Below, piece after piece: positions 41,395 through 49,333 of a stretch of 64,000 nt of DNA; the first letter of the stretch is position 1; each line of letters starts with the position of its first letter. A model generated the notes under the pieces. That model worked only from the letters and a program-made list of their open reading frames with translations. It made no database searches and had not been told where the DNA came from. The stretch is from JAICJC01 sp963757605 (lineage in GTDB: Bacteria > Actinomycetota > Thermoleophilia > Gaiellales > JAICJC01). The stretch lies in the NCBI GenBank assembly GCA_963757605.1, contig CAVWSF010000001.1, positions 816,027-880,026 on the forward strand, written 5' to 3'. The translations under genes and the position numbers were made by a program.

Positions 41395-44300
41395 CTATGA
41401 CGCGGCGCGAGCCGCGGCCTGGTCGGCCACCGGAGCTTCCGCCTGCACCGCCGCGCCGGCCCGCCGGCCGCGCTTGCCGCGGCTTCTTCGGCGGCGGTCG
41501 CGCCGGTCGGGAGACGCGCCCACGGGCTCGCCGCGGGCGATCTTGCGGACCGCGCCGGGGCGCGAGTCGCGCACCAGCTCGCCGTCGGAGCCGCGAAGCT
41601 CGAACTCGACCCGCACCCTCCCGCGCACGCCGGCGGGCTTGAGCTGGGCCAGGACGCGGCGGGCGGCATCGTCCGCCAAAACCGATGCCTCGTCGGCCTC
41701 GAGCGGGAGCACGAGCCCGGCGCCGTCGACCCGCACGGCCGCGGTGCGCTCGCTGCGGTCGGGCTCGTTCAGAAGCTTCGGGACGGAGACGGCGAGCGGT
41801 GCCGCCTCGGCGGCCGCCGCACGCACCTCGACCGCCTTGGCGAAGACGCGGCCGCCGTCGCCCGAGAGACGCCAGCGCAGCTCGGGCTGCCCGGTCTGGG
41901 TCGAGAGCACCTCGTCGGCGTCGTCGCGGAGCCGCACCGCCACCGCCGGGGACACCTCGACCTCGACCACTCCGTCGACGCGCTTCACCGGCGTCGCCGG
42001 GGGCGTCGAGCCCACCACGGCGCCGTTGAACGACACCGTCTCGGCCGCCTTCTCGGCCTTGCGCTTGGTCTTGCGGGCCTGCTTCGAGCGCTGCGCCGGC
42101 GCCGGGATATTTGCGCCGAGCGCGGCCGCAAGCCGGATCGGGTCCTCGGAGAGGCCGCGCCGGGCCGACTCGACGAGCCGCTCGCCGGCCGTCCCCCGCC
42201 GCGGCGCCGCGACGGCCAGCAGGGCGGCGCCGGCCTCGAGCGGGGCGTCGCGCGCGATGGCGGCGAGCCGCAGGCAGGCCTCGCTGTGCTCGGAGTCCGA
42301 CTTGGCCCCGGCCAGCGCGCCCAGGAGGCTGCGGCCGTCGGGGATGTGGCTCCCGGCGTAGCGGTACTCGTGGTCGCGGGCGGCGCGGGCGAGCTGCCAC
42401 GTCCACGCGACGATCCGGTCGGCGGGCGCCTCGATCTTGCTGTCGCCCATCGCAAGGAGCAGCACCCTGGCCCCCTGGCCGCGGTCCTGCTGCCAGGTGG
42501 GCGCAGCCTCGACCAGGCGGCAGGCCATCGCGAACGTCGTCTGGCTGGGACCGGCCGCCGCCAGGTCCCCGAGGCTCGAGAGGCGCAGCTTGCGGTGCTT
42601 GTTCTCGGCCGCGCAGGTGAAGAAGAAGAGCTCGCGCGCCTCCGGCTGCAGGCCGACGATCCGCTCGGTCAGCGCGTGCACGTCGCCCGGCGCGAGCTGC
42701 CGCGCCGCCACGACCGCCCACGCCCGCTGCTCGTCGAGCGGCAGCTTCGAGGCGTCGACGTGCTTCCACTGGTTGGCGATGACGGCGACCCGTCGCTCCG
42801 GGTCGTCCGACACCGGGACGATCCAGTTCGCCTCCTTCACGATCGGCTTCGCCGGCTTGCGCCGTCCGCGCCGCCGCCGCGGAGGCGGCGGAGTCACGAG
42901 GCCGCCGGGCCGGAAGGCGTCGACGTCGAGGAGCGAGTGCAGCGTGATCACGCGCTCGGAGTGCGGCGCGCCGGCCTCGGCGAAATCGACGACGACGCCC
43001 GACTCCTTGCGCCGGTGCAGGCGCATGATGCGGCCGACCCGCTGCTGGTAGACGCGGCGGCTCGCGGTCGGCGCAAGGTGCATGCAGACCGTGGCCCGGG
43101 GGGCGTTCCAGCCCTCGGCCAGGATCTGCGCGTTCACGAGGACGTTGGTCTCGCCGCGCTCGTATGCGGCCAGCGTCTCGGCCAGCTCGCGGGGCGGCGT
43201 GCGGCCCGAGACCGCGGCCGCGGCGAGCCCGATCGCGCGCATGGCGGCTGCGACCCGCTCGGCGTGGTCGACCCCGGCGGCGTAGACGATCCCCGGCGTG
43301 TCGCCGAAGCGGCTCTGGTAGAGGTCGGCGGCGGCCAGGTTCAGGGGGTCGACGTCGAGGGCCGCGGCCAGCTGGCCCTGGTCGAACTCGCCGCCCACGA
43401 TCTCGACCTGGCGCAGCGACGCGATCGGCTTCACCCGGATGCAGCGCAGCGGGGCAACGACGCCGCGGCGGACGGCCTCGGCGAGCGGGAAGTCCGCCAC
43501 CTCGGCCGGGAAGACGTCGCCGACGTGCTTCTGGAGCAGCTGGTCGGTGGCGGTCATCCCGATGTAGACCGGGTCGGCGAAGCGGCGGATGGCCGCGGCG
43601 GTCTTCTCGCCGAGGGCCGTGTGGGCCTCGTCGCACACCACCACGCCGTAGACGTCGCGCTTGATCTGGTCGGCGTGCTTGATGAACCACGCGTAGGTGT
43701 TGATCGTGAGCGGCGGGGTGCGCGGCGTGGGCTCGCCGATCAGGACCGGCGGGTGGAGGCGATCGGCGTAGCCCTCGTGCGTTAGATCCCGCGTGAACTG
43801 GTTCACGAGGAGCCGGCGGTGGGTCAGGATGAGGACGCCGGTCGTGCGGGCGGCCTCGACGAACCCGGCCGCGGCGATCGTCTTGCCGGAGGCGGTGGGG
43901 TGCTTGAACCGGTAGCGGCGCCCGGCGCCTGCATCCGGGAGCGCCGGCTCCTCGACGGGGACGTCGTCGTCGTCGAGCTCGACCGCGGCGACCGCCGGAT
44001 CGCGCCAGTCCCCGGCGTACTCCTCGTCATCCTCGTCGTCGTCCTCGTCGTCATCCTCGTCGTCGTCCTCGTCCTCGTCCTCGTACTCGCCGGCCTCGTC
44101 CTCGGCCTCGAACTCGCCGGCCTCCTCCTCGTCCTCCTCCTCTACCTCGTCGGTCTCGCCGTTCCCGTTGCCGTTCTCGTCGTCCTCGTGGAGCGCGCGC
44201 CGCTCGAGGTCGCCGATCAGCGCGGCGAGCTGGCCGGCGAGCGCGTCGACCTGGTGGCGGCGCAGCGTCGTGCCGGAGGCCAGCTTCGGCTGGGGGTCGT

Positions 44301-44532
44301 TCAGGACGCGATCGAGCCCCAGGACGAGCGCGTAGTCGCGCCTCCACTCGTAGCTCGGCTCGGGCAGGCCGCGCTCCATCTCGGCCAGGGCCGCGTCCAG
44401 GGCCGCGCGCCGGACCGTGCCTTCGGCGAGCGCGACCGCAGGGTCCTCGCCTTCATGCAGTAGCGGCTCTCCGCACCACGCTTCCACGCGATGGGCTGCC
44501 GCTTCGGGGTCGGCCTCGAAGCGAACTGTCAT
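41395..44532 (-). CDS. DEAD/DEAH-box SF2 helicase with acidic linker
   Basis: 1045-residue superfamily 2 helicase. Order: an N-terminal domain (~1-115) ending in LRRHQVDALAGQLAALI; a very acidic low-complexity insert of Asp/Glu (~120-195, bases ~43950-44170); Walker A in HPTASGKTIAA; motif II DEAH in VVVCDEAHTALGEK; motif III MTAT; and motif VI QQRVGRIMRLHRRK. A long C-terminal region (~500-1045) has a basic end (DRRDRRRRSRGKRGRR) and no domain I recognise. It probably remodels DNA or RNA; the acidic and basic ends may self-interact. ATG 44532 is the first start after the divergent gap. Confidence 0.85.
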   Translation of the reverse strand: MTVRFEADPEAAAHRVEAWCGEPLLHEGEDPAVALAEGTVRRAALDAALAEMERGLPEPSYEWRRDYALVLGLDRVLNDPQPKLASGTTLRRHQVDALAGQLAALIGDLERRALHEDDENGNGNGETDEVEEEDEEEAGEFEAEDEAGEYEDEDEDDDEDDDEDDDEDDEEYAGDWRDPAVAAVELDDDDVPVEEPALPDAGAGRRYRFKHPTASGKTIAAAGFVEAARTTGVLILTHRRLLVNQFTRDLTHEGYADRLHPPVLIGEPTPRTPPLTINTYAWFIKHADQIKRDVYGVVVCDEAHTALGEKTAAAIRRFADPVYIGMTATDQLLQKHVGDVFPAEVADFPLAEAVRRGVVAPLRCIRVKPIASLRQVEIVGGEFDQGQLAAALDVDPLNLAAADLYQSRFGDTPGIVYAAGVDHAERVAAAMRAIGLAAAAVSGRTPPRELAETLAAYERGETNVLVNAQILAEGWNAPRATVCMHLAPTASRRVYQQRVGRIMRLHRRKESGVVVDFAEAGAPHSERVITLHSLLDVDAFRPGGLVTPPPPRRRRGRRKPAKPIVKEANWIVPVSDDPERRVAVIANQWKHVDASKLPLDEQRAWAVVAARQLAPGDVHALTERIVGLQPEARELFFFTCAAENKHRKLRLSSLGDLAAAGPSQTTFAMACRLVEAAPTWQQDRGQGARVLLLAMGDSKIEAPADRIVAWTWQLARAARDHEYRYAGSHIPDGRSLLGALAGAKSDSEHSEACLRLAAIARDAPLEAGAALLAVAAPRRGTAGERLVESARRGLSEDPIRLAAALGANIPAPAQRSKQARKTKRKAEKAAETVSFNGAVVGSTPPATPVKRVDGVVEVEVSPAVAVRLRDDADEVLSTQTGQPELRWRLSGDGGRVFAKAVEVRAAAAEAAPLAVSVPKLLNEPDRSERTAAVRVDGAGLVLPLEADEASVLADDAARRVLAQLKPAGVRGRVRVEFELRGSDGELVRDSRPGAVRKIARGEPVGASPDRRDRRRRSRGKRGRRAGAAVQAEAPVADQAAARAAS

Positions 44533-44584
44533 ACGTCCTGCCGTCGGGTGTGCGGGCGCCGTGGGGCGACACCGACGGCCTGTG

Positions 44585-45397
44585 TCAGTGTAGCCGATCG
44601 GCCTCGGCACGCGCCGCCGAGAGGGCCGATCGCACCAGGGCGCACAGCGGATCGTACAGGGCGCTGCCGGCGGCGACGACACAGTCCACTCCGTCGAGCC
44701 CCGGGTCGAGAATGTCGGTCGACCCGCCGGCCTCACGCACGAGCAAGAGCCCCGCGGCCCGGTCCCAGTCGCGGATCCCGGCCTCGTAGAACCCGTCCAG
44801 CCGCCCGCACGCCACCCAGGCCAGGTCGATCGCCGCGGAGCCGGCCCGGCGCACGTCGCGCACGCGCGGGAGCACGTGCGTCAGCGCGGCGACCTGGGCC
44901 TCCCGCCGCCCGGGCGTGTACCCGAACCCGGTCCCGATCAGCGCGCGGGGGAGGTCGGCAAGCGCCGAAGCCGCGATCGGGGCGCCGTTCAGGAACGCGC
45001 CCGAGCCCCGGGCCGCCGTGAAGGTCTCGCCCTGCGAGGGGTCGTGCACGACCGCGACCAGGCCGCCCGCGGCATCGCGGCAGGCGATCGACACCGACCA
45101 CGCCGGGATGCCGTAGAGGTAGTTCGTCGTGCCGTCGAGCGGGTCGACCACCCACACCAGGCCGGTCGTCCCCGGCCGGTGCCCGCTCTCCTCCGCGATC
45201 AGGCCGTCGCCGGGGCGGGCCGCCTGGATCGCGTCGAGCAGGATACGCTCGGAGTCGCGGTCGGCATCCGAGACCATGTCGGTCGCGCTGCTCTTCGCGT
45301 CGACCCCGCTCTGCGTTTCTCCGAAGCGGCCGAGGAGGAGCTCGCCGGCCGCGTGAGCGGCGTTCACGGCGAGCTCGAGCAGGGCCCCGGCGGACAT
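44585..45397 (-). CDS. inositol monophosphatase family protein
   Basis: 270-residue Mg-dependent sugar phosphatase. Metal motifs are EESG (~70), DPLDGTTNY (~86-94) and WDRAAG (~213). The fold hydrolyses inositol-1-phosphate, histidinol phosphate, NADP or fructose bisphosphate; the C-terminal DWDRAAGLLLVREAGG fits the inositol/histidinol-phosphate groups. ATG 45397 is the start nearest the conserved N-terminus. Confidence 0.88.
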   Translation of the reverse strand: MSAGALLELAVNAAHAAGELLLGRFGETQSGVDAKSSATDMVSDADRDSERILLDAIQAARPGDGLIAEESGHRPGTTGLVWVVDPLDGTTNYLYGIPAWSVSIACRDAAGGLVAVVHDPSQGETFTAARGSGAFLNGAPIAASALADLPRALIGTGFGYTPGRREAQVAALTHVLPRVRDVRRAGSAAIDLAWVACGRLDGFYEAGIRDWDRAAGLLLVREAGGSTDILDPGLDGVDCVVAAGSALYDPLCALVRSALSAARAEADRLH

Positions 45398-45486
45398 CCG
45401 CGCGAGTCTAGACGGGGTCGGCGGGCACGCCACATTTTCACCTGCAAAACCTGGACTTCTGCCAAGAGCTGGTGCATCCTCCAGGC

Positions 45487-45624
45487 ATGGGCAGACTGCT
45501 GAAGAGACTGAGGCAGCGGCGGCGCGACAGGGAGCTCGCCCGCGAGCTCGAGCGGCGTTTCCGCGGGCAGGTGGACGCCGCCGCGCAGGCGGCCGCGCGC
45601 CTGTCCGACGACATTGGGCGATAG
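45487..45624 (+). CDS. small basic coiled-coil protein, hypothetical
   Basis: 45-residue open frame MGRLLKRLRQRRRDRELARE... rich in Arg, Leu and Glu, forming one amphipathic helix. No family recognised. It sits in the 249-base space between the phosphatase genes on the strand of the downstream tyrosine phosphatase gene. No strong ribosome site is visible, so coding status is uncertain. Confidence 0.4.
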   Translation: MGRLLKRLRQRRRDRELARELERRFRGQVDAAAQAAARLSDDIGR

Positions 45625-45634
45625 CCCCCGGCGC

Positions 45635-45640
45635 TAGGCT
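45635..45640 (+). promoter_or_regulatory. -10 element (TAGGCT) for the tyrosine phosphatase gene
   Basis: TAGGCT is 6 bases before ATG 45647, the leaderless pattern. Confidence 0.5.
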
Positions 45641-45646
45641 GGCCGC

Positions 45647-46123
45647 ATGGGCCGGCTCGACTACACACGCCTCACCGACTCCCTCCTCGCGGGCCGCATG
45701 CCCGTCTCGGCGCGCCACGTCGAGACGCTCCACGCCGAGGGCGTGACCGCCGTCATCAACCTCTGCGAGGACCGCGAGTACTGGGACGGCGAGCGTGAGG
45801 CCGTGGCGACGGCCTGCGACCTGACCGGGATCGTCGAGCACCGCCTGCCGGTGATCGACGGCGCGACGGTGCCGGCGGACGTGCTCGACCGGGCCGTCGA
45901 GGCGGCCACCGAGGGCGTCGTCTACGTCCACTGCCGCGGCGGCCGGGAGCGGTCGGCGGCAGTTGCTATAGCGCTTCTGGCGGCGCAGTCGGGCTCGAGC
46001 GCCGAGGACGCGCACGATCGCGCCCTGTCGCTTCGGCCCGGATTCCGGCCGCTGGCGTGGCAGGTGGAGGGCGTTCGGTCGTGGTTGCGCGAGCGGAGCG
46101 CGCGCCGTATCCTCGACTCATGA
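45647..46123 (+). CDS. dual-specificity/tyrosine phosphatase
   Basis: 158-residue cysteine phosphatase. The HCX5R loop is H95-C96...R102 in VHCRGGRERSA, followed by the ERSAAVAIALLA helix. The short N-terminus MGRLDYTRLTDSLLAGRMP resembles the atypical dual-specificity class. It could dephosphorylate proteins or phosphoinositides. The stop overlaps the ATG of a 60-residue LPXTG protein by 4 bases. Confidence 0.85.
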   Translation: MGRLDYTRLTDSLLAGRMPVSARHVETLHAEGVTAVINLCEDREYWDGEREAVATACDLTGIVEHRLPVIDGATVPADVLDRAVEAATEGVVYVHCRGGRERSAAVAIALLAAQSGSSAEDAHDRALSLRPGFRPLAWQVEGVRSWLRERSARRILDS

Positions 46124-46302
46124 TGCCGACTGCGCTCCTGAGCGCCCACCCGGCCGCGGCCTTGCCGGTCACAGGAGCGGACGTCGTCCTGTACGTACTG
46201 GTGGCGGCGATCGTCGGCGTAACCGGGCTCCTGGTGCGGCGGGCGTCCGCTCGTGAGCGTTTTTCGACGATCCACGTGCCAACGAGCAAGAAATTGCAGT
46301 AA
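46120..46302 (+). CDS. mini-protein with LPXTG sorting signal
   Basis: 60 residues: a 14-residue N-terminus, the sortase motif LPVTG (~16-20), a 20-residue hydrophobic helix (ADVVLYVLVAAIVGVTGLLV), an RR stop-transfer and a basic tail. It is essentially a bare cell-wall sorting signal with no signal peptide or ectodomain. The ATG at 46120 overlaps the phosphatase stop, so it is translationally coupled. It may be a small membrane protein or a remnant of a larger surface protein. Confidence 0.6.
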   Translation: MMPTALLSAHPAAALPVTGADVVLYVLVAAIVGVTGLLVRRASARERFSTIHVPTSKKLQ

Positions 46303-46417
46303 ACTGGCGGTCGGTTTGTAAAGAGTGTCCCGGCGCGATGCCTTCGGGCTGTCGCGCGACGCCGGCCGACCCGCCGGCGGGGGCACGTTGTCCGGCGGCC
46401 CACCGGACAGCCCAACA

Positions 46418-46456
46418 GACGAGGCCGTCTCTGCCCAGGCGGCCTCGTCGCTTTTC
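46418..46456 (+). terminator. strong intrinsic terminator
   Basis: GACGAGGCCG (46418-46427) and CGGCCTCGTC (46440-46449) form a perfect 10-bp stem with a 12-base loop, followed by GCTTTTCC. It ends plus-strand transcription from the phosphatase-LPXTG operon or from a separate short RNA starting near 46329. Confidence 0.85.
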
Positions 46457-46465
46457 CGGGACCGG

Positions 46466-46645
46466 CTACCCGGCCGGCGTTGCGACTGCGGTGGGAGGGC
46501 CGAGCACGCCGTCGGGGTCGTCGGCCCGGCATGACCGGCACAGATGGGACCCCTCGGAGGCCGGCGCGGACTCGCACCAGATGCAGAGCCCGGACTCGAG
46601 CAGAAGGGTGGCCTCGTGGAACGGACTGGCGCTGGCGCTGCTCAT
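46466..46645 (-). CDS. small zinc-ribbon protein, hypothetical
   Basis: 59-residue frame with CIWCESAPASEGSHLCRSC, a CxxC ... CxxC zinc ribbon, preceded by a short helix (FHEATLLLES). It lies opposite the terminator region in the 447-base space between the LPXTG gene and the next membrane-protein gene. The spacing of the cysteines supports coding. Function unknown; small zinc ribbons often bind nucleic acid. Confidence 0.5.
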   Translation of the reverse strand: MSSASASPFHEATLLLESGLCIWCESAPASEGSHLCRSCRADDPDGVLGPPTAVATPAG

Positions 46646-46749
46646 GGCGGAATCTTCGCCGCGCGCACGCCCGCGTGGCATCGACGGTTTGCGGTATCCC
46701 ATCCCCGTTTTGGGGTAGGGCACAGCTTCCACTCAAGAACCGTCCCGCC

Positions 46750-47448
46750 ATGATCGATGTACTGGTCAAGCGAGTCAAAATGACCCCAGCAGAGTTCATC
46801 CACGCCCTTTCCGTCGTCAACGAGCGCATGAAGACCGCGCGCACGGTGGCGACGTCCCTGCTCGCCTTCGCCGTGCTGGCGCTGGCGGGCGCCTACCTGG
46901 TGCGCGCGATCCAGCCGGGCATGGGCAAGACGATGGCCGGGATCGCCGTCATCGGCGGCCTCGGCGCGATCGCCGCCGGCCGGATCATCAACCTGCACCG
47001 CACGGACATCCTCGACGACATCCTGCTCTCCGGCTTCCGCCACGTCGGCGGCCCGGAGGTCACGCGCCGTGCCGCCGAACTCGTCCACATCCGCCGCCGC
47101 CGCCAGCTCGCCGACACGCTCGAGCGCTTCGTCGAGGTGGCCGCGACCAACCATCCCTGCTCCGTCCCGCTGCACCGCCCCGCGCTGCGCGAGATGGCGC
47201 CGAAGGTGCACGAGCTCACCGCCCGCCTGCGCGAGCCGGGGGCCGAGGTGCGCCCGAGCGGCATGGTGCTCGTCCGGCGGCTCGTGACCGACGGGTCCGA
47301 GAGCCCGATCTTCGCCCCGGTGGGCCAGCCGCGCGACCTCGAGCGCGCCCTCGACCGCATCCACGCCGAGCTCGGCTATGAGCGGCTCGAGCAGCGCTGG
47401 GTCGAGGACGACGACGACACGGGCACCGACCTGCGCCTCGCGGCGTAG
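46750..47448 (+). CDS. membrane protein, hypothetical
   Basis: 232 residues with a cytosolic N-terminus (MIDVLVKRVKMTPAEFIHAL), two hydrophobic helices (~38-60 and ~68-86), then a long soluble C-terminal part ending in an acidic EDDDDTGTD. No family recognised. The 3' end overlaps the convergent epimerase gene by 73 bases, unusual for this window, so one of the two ends may be longer than real. Confidence 0.65.
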   Translation: MIDVLVKRVKMTPAEFIHALSVVNERMKTARTVATSLLAFAVLALAGAYLVRAIQPGMGKTMAGIAVIGGLGAIAAGRIINLHRTDILDDILLSGFRHVGGPEVTRRAAELVHIRRRRQLADTLERFVEVAATNHPCSVPLHRPALREMAPKVHELTARLREPGAEVRPSGMVLVRRLVTDGSESPIFAPVGQPRDLERALDRIHAELGYERLEQRWVEDDDDTGTDLRLAA

Positions 47449-48374
47449 CGGCGCGCCTGCTCGTACGAGGCGGCGAACCCCTCCCGCCAGCTCGGGTATC
47501 GCAGCACCCAGCCGAGCTCCTGCTTGGCACGCGCGTTCGACCCGCCGCGGATGTCGGTCATGAGGACGACGCCCACCTCGCCGCCGAGCAGCCGGGCCAG
47601 CCACTTCGGCACCCGCCGCGGCGGCTTCGCGCCGACCGCGTCGGCGAGGGCGGGCAGCCACTCGCGCACCGGCGCGGGATCGTCGTCCACCACGTTCAGG
47701 ATGCCGGTCGCGCCCTGCTCGGCCGCGAGGACGGTCGCCATGGCCGCGTCGTCGAGGTGCACGAACGACCACACTCCGCCGCCCTCCCCGACGATCGGGA
47801 ACCGGCGCCTGCGCACGATCTCGATCTGGGCGTCGGTGGGCGTCCCGTAGAAGCCGCCGTAACGGAGCGCGACGCCGCCCGCCTCGACCGCCGCCCGCTC
47901 GACGTGCCGGATCGCGGCCAGCGTCTCGCGCATCTCCGCCGCGGGATGGGGATCCAGCGGATCGTCCTCGGTCTTCACCGGGCCGCCCTCCCGGGCGTAC
48001 GGCCAGCCGGCGAAGCTCTGGGCGACGAACCGGCGCACGCCCGCGGCCCGGGCGGCGGCGAGGAGGGCGTCGGTGCCCTCGGTCCGCAGGCGGTTGGTCG
48101 TGGCGAACGCCCGGTCGAAGTGCTTGTAGTCGGAGAGGCCGGCGAGGGCGGTCGCCTGATGGACGATCGCATCGGGCCTCGCGGTCGCGACGGCGTCGTG
48201 GACCGCGCCGCGGTCGAGCACGTCCAGGACGACGGCCTCGGCGCCCCAGGCGCGGAGCTCCTCCGCGCGCTCCTTCGACCGCGACGTGCCGACGACCTCG
48301 TGGCCGCGCTCCAGAAGGAGCGGCACCATCCGGCTCCCGATCGCTCCGGTTGCTCCTGCGATGAACACTCGCAT
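47376..48374 (-). CDS. NAD-dependent epimerase/dehydratase (ECF41 target)
   Basis: 332-residue extended short-chain dehydrogenase. The nucleotide motif is IAGATGAIGSRMVPLLLERG, and an atypical catalytic region replaces the usual YxxxK. The last ~25 residues (ARRRSVPVSSSSSTQ...) are antisense to the neighbouring gene and may be non-functional. A perfect ribosome site (AAGGAGG) precedes ATG 48374. Epimerases of this kind are one of the standard partners (carboxymuconolactone decarboxylase, oxidoreductase, epimerase) of ECF41 sigma factors; the divergent neighbour is such a sigma factor and the shared promoters match its consensus. Confidence 0.85.
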   Translation of the reverse strand: MRVFIAGATGAIGSRMVPLLLERGHEVVGTSRSKERAEELRAWGAEAVVLDVLDRGAVHDAVATARPDAIVHQATALAGLSDYKHFDRAFATTNRLRTEGTDALLAAARAAGVRRFVAQSFAGWPYAREGGPVKTEDDPLDPHPAAEMRETLAAIRHVERAAVEAGGVALRYGGFYGTPTDAQIEIVRRRRFPIVGEGGGVWSFVHLDDAAMATVLAAEQGATGILNVVDDDPAPVREWLPALADAVGAKPPRRVPKWLARLLGGEVGVVLMTDIRGGSNARAKQELGWVLRYPSWREGFAASYEQARRYAARRRSVPVSSSSSTQRCSSRS

Positions 48375-48410
48375 CTCGTCCTCCTTCTCGTTGTGGCTCG
48401 TTCACGGGAG

Positions 48411-48437
48411 GACGAGACAGCCGCGCGACCTGTGACA
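48411..48437 (-). promoter_or_regulatory. ECF41-type promoter for the epimerase gene
   Basis: Minus strand: TGTCACA (-35, 48431-48437), 16 bases, CGTC (-10, 48411-48414). This equals the published ECF41 promoter pattern TGTCACA-N16/17-CGTC. It leaves a ~30-base leader before ATG 48374. Confidence 0.75.
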
Positions 48438-48438
48438 C

Positions 48439-48465
48439 CGTCACAGGCGGATGGGGTATCTCGTC
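48439..48465 (+). promoter_or_regulatory. ECF41-type promoter for the sigma factor gene
   Basis: Plus strand: CGTCACA (-35, 48439-48445), 16 bases, CGTC (-10, 48462-48465). The two divergent -35 elements form the palindrome TGTGACACCGTCACA. Transcription would begin near 48472, so translation should start at ATG 48476 rather than upstream TTG/GTG codons. Confidence 0.7.
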
Positions 48466-48475
48466 ATTGGTGGCG

Positions 48476-49333
48476 ATGGAGACGCACGACGAGCTGCGCG
48501 GGTACCTCTTCGCGATCGCCTACCGGATGCTGGGCTCGGTCGCGGAGGCCGAGGACGTGGTCCAGGAGGCCTACCTGCGCTACCACGAGGCGGGCAGCGA
48601 CCCCGAGTCGCCGCGGGCCTACCTGGCGACCGTCACGACCCGGATCGCGATCGACCAGCTGCGCTCGGCGCGGGCGCGGCGGGAGGTCTACCCCGGCGAA
48701 TGGCTGCCCGAGCCGCTCGTCGACGACGAGGCGGCCCGCCACGCCGAGACGGCGGACTCGCTGTCGCTGGCGTTCCTGCACCTGCTCGAGCAGCTCTCAC
48801 CCGTCGAACGGGCGGTCTTCCTGCTGCGCGAGGTGTTCGACTACCCCTACCCGGACGTCGCCGAGATCGTCGGCAAGAGCCCCGCCAACTGCCGCCAGAT
48901 CCTGGCGCGGGCGCACACGCACGTCGACGAGGGCCGGCACCGGTTCGACGTCAGCCGCGAGGAGCGCGACGAGGTGGCGCGCCGCTTCCTGGCGGCGTGG
49001 GACGAGGGCGACACGGAGGGCCTGATCGAGCTCCTCGCGCCCGACGCGGTCGTGCACGGCGACGGCGGCGGCAAGGCGCCGTCGATCCCGGCGCCGCTGG
49101 TCGGTGCCGAGCGTGTCGCCAAGGCGCTCGTCGGCTGGGGCCGGCGGGCCCGCGAGTTCGGCCTCACCCACCGGGCCGCGCTCGTGAACGGCGAGCCCGG
49201 GATCGTGTTCTCGGATGCAGACGGCCGGGTCGTGTGGGTGTCGGCGCTCGAGATCGCCGGCGGCGTCGTGATCGCGGTCAGGTCGGTGCTGAACCCCGAC
49301 AAGCTGGGGCACCTGCCGGGCGAGGGCTCATAG
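48476..49333 (+). CDS. ECF41-family RNA polymerase sigma factor with SnoaL-like C-terminal domain
   Basis: 285-residue sigma factor. Region 2 is LRGYLFAIAYRMLGSVAEAEDVVQEAYLR and region 4 follows with SPVERAVFLLREVF. Its ECF41 hallmarks are all visible: the linker WLPEPL, the C-terminal-domain DGGGK and the terminal NPDKL. The SnoaL-like extension controls activity in place of an anti-sigma factor. The start is set by the promoter position. It should transcribe itself and the divergent epimerase gene. The 3' end overlaps the convergent acyl-CoA dehydrogenase by 6 bases. Confidence 0.9.
   Translation: METHDELRGYLFAIAYRMLGSVAEAEDVVQEAYLRYHEAGSDPESPRAYLATVTTRIAIDQLRSARARREVYPGEWLPEPLVDDEAARHAETADSLSLAFLHLLEQLSPVERAVFLLREVFDYPYPDVAEIVGKSPANCRQILARAHTHVDEGRHRFDVSREERDEVARRFLAAWDEGDTEGLIELLAPDAVVHGDGGGKAPSIPAPLVGAERVAKALVGWGRRAREFGLTHRAALVNGEPGIVFSDADGRVVWVSALEIAGGVVIAVRSVLNPDKLGHLPGEGS

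Noticed and set aside
43950..44170. Simple-sequence (TCG/TCC) microsatellite as a stand-alone repeat element
   Set aside because: It lies in frame inside the helicase gene and encodes its acidic linker.
46329..46456. A known structured RNA (SRP RNA, 6S RNA, 6C RNA or cobalamin riboswitch)
   Set aside because: None of the diagnostic loops or conserved sequences of these classes could be found; kept only as an unassigned candidate.
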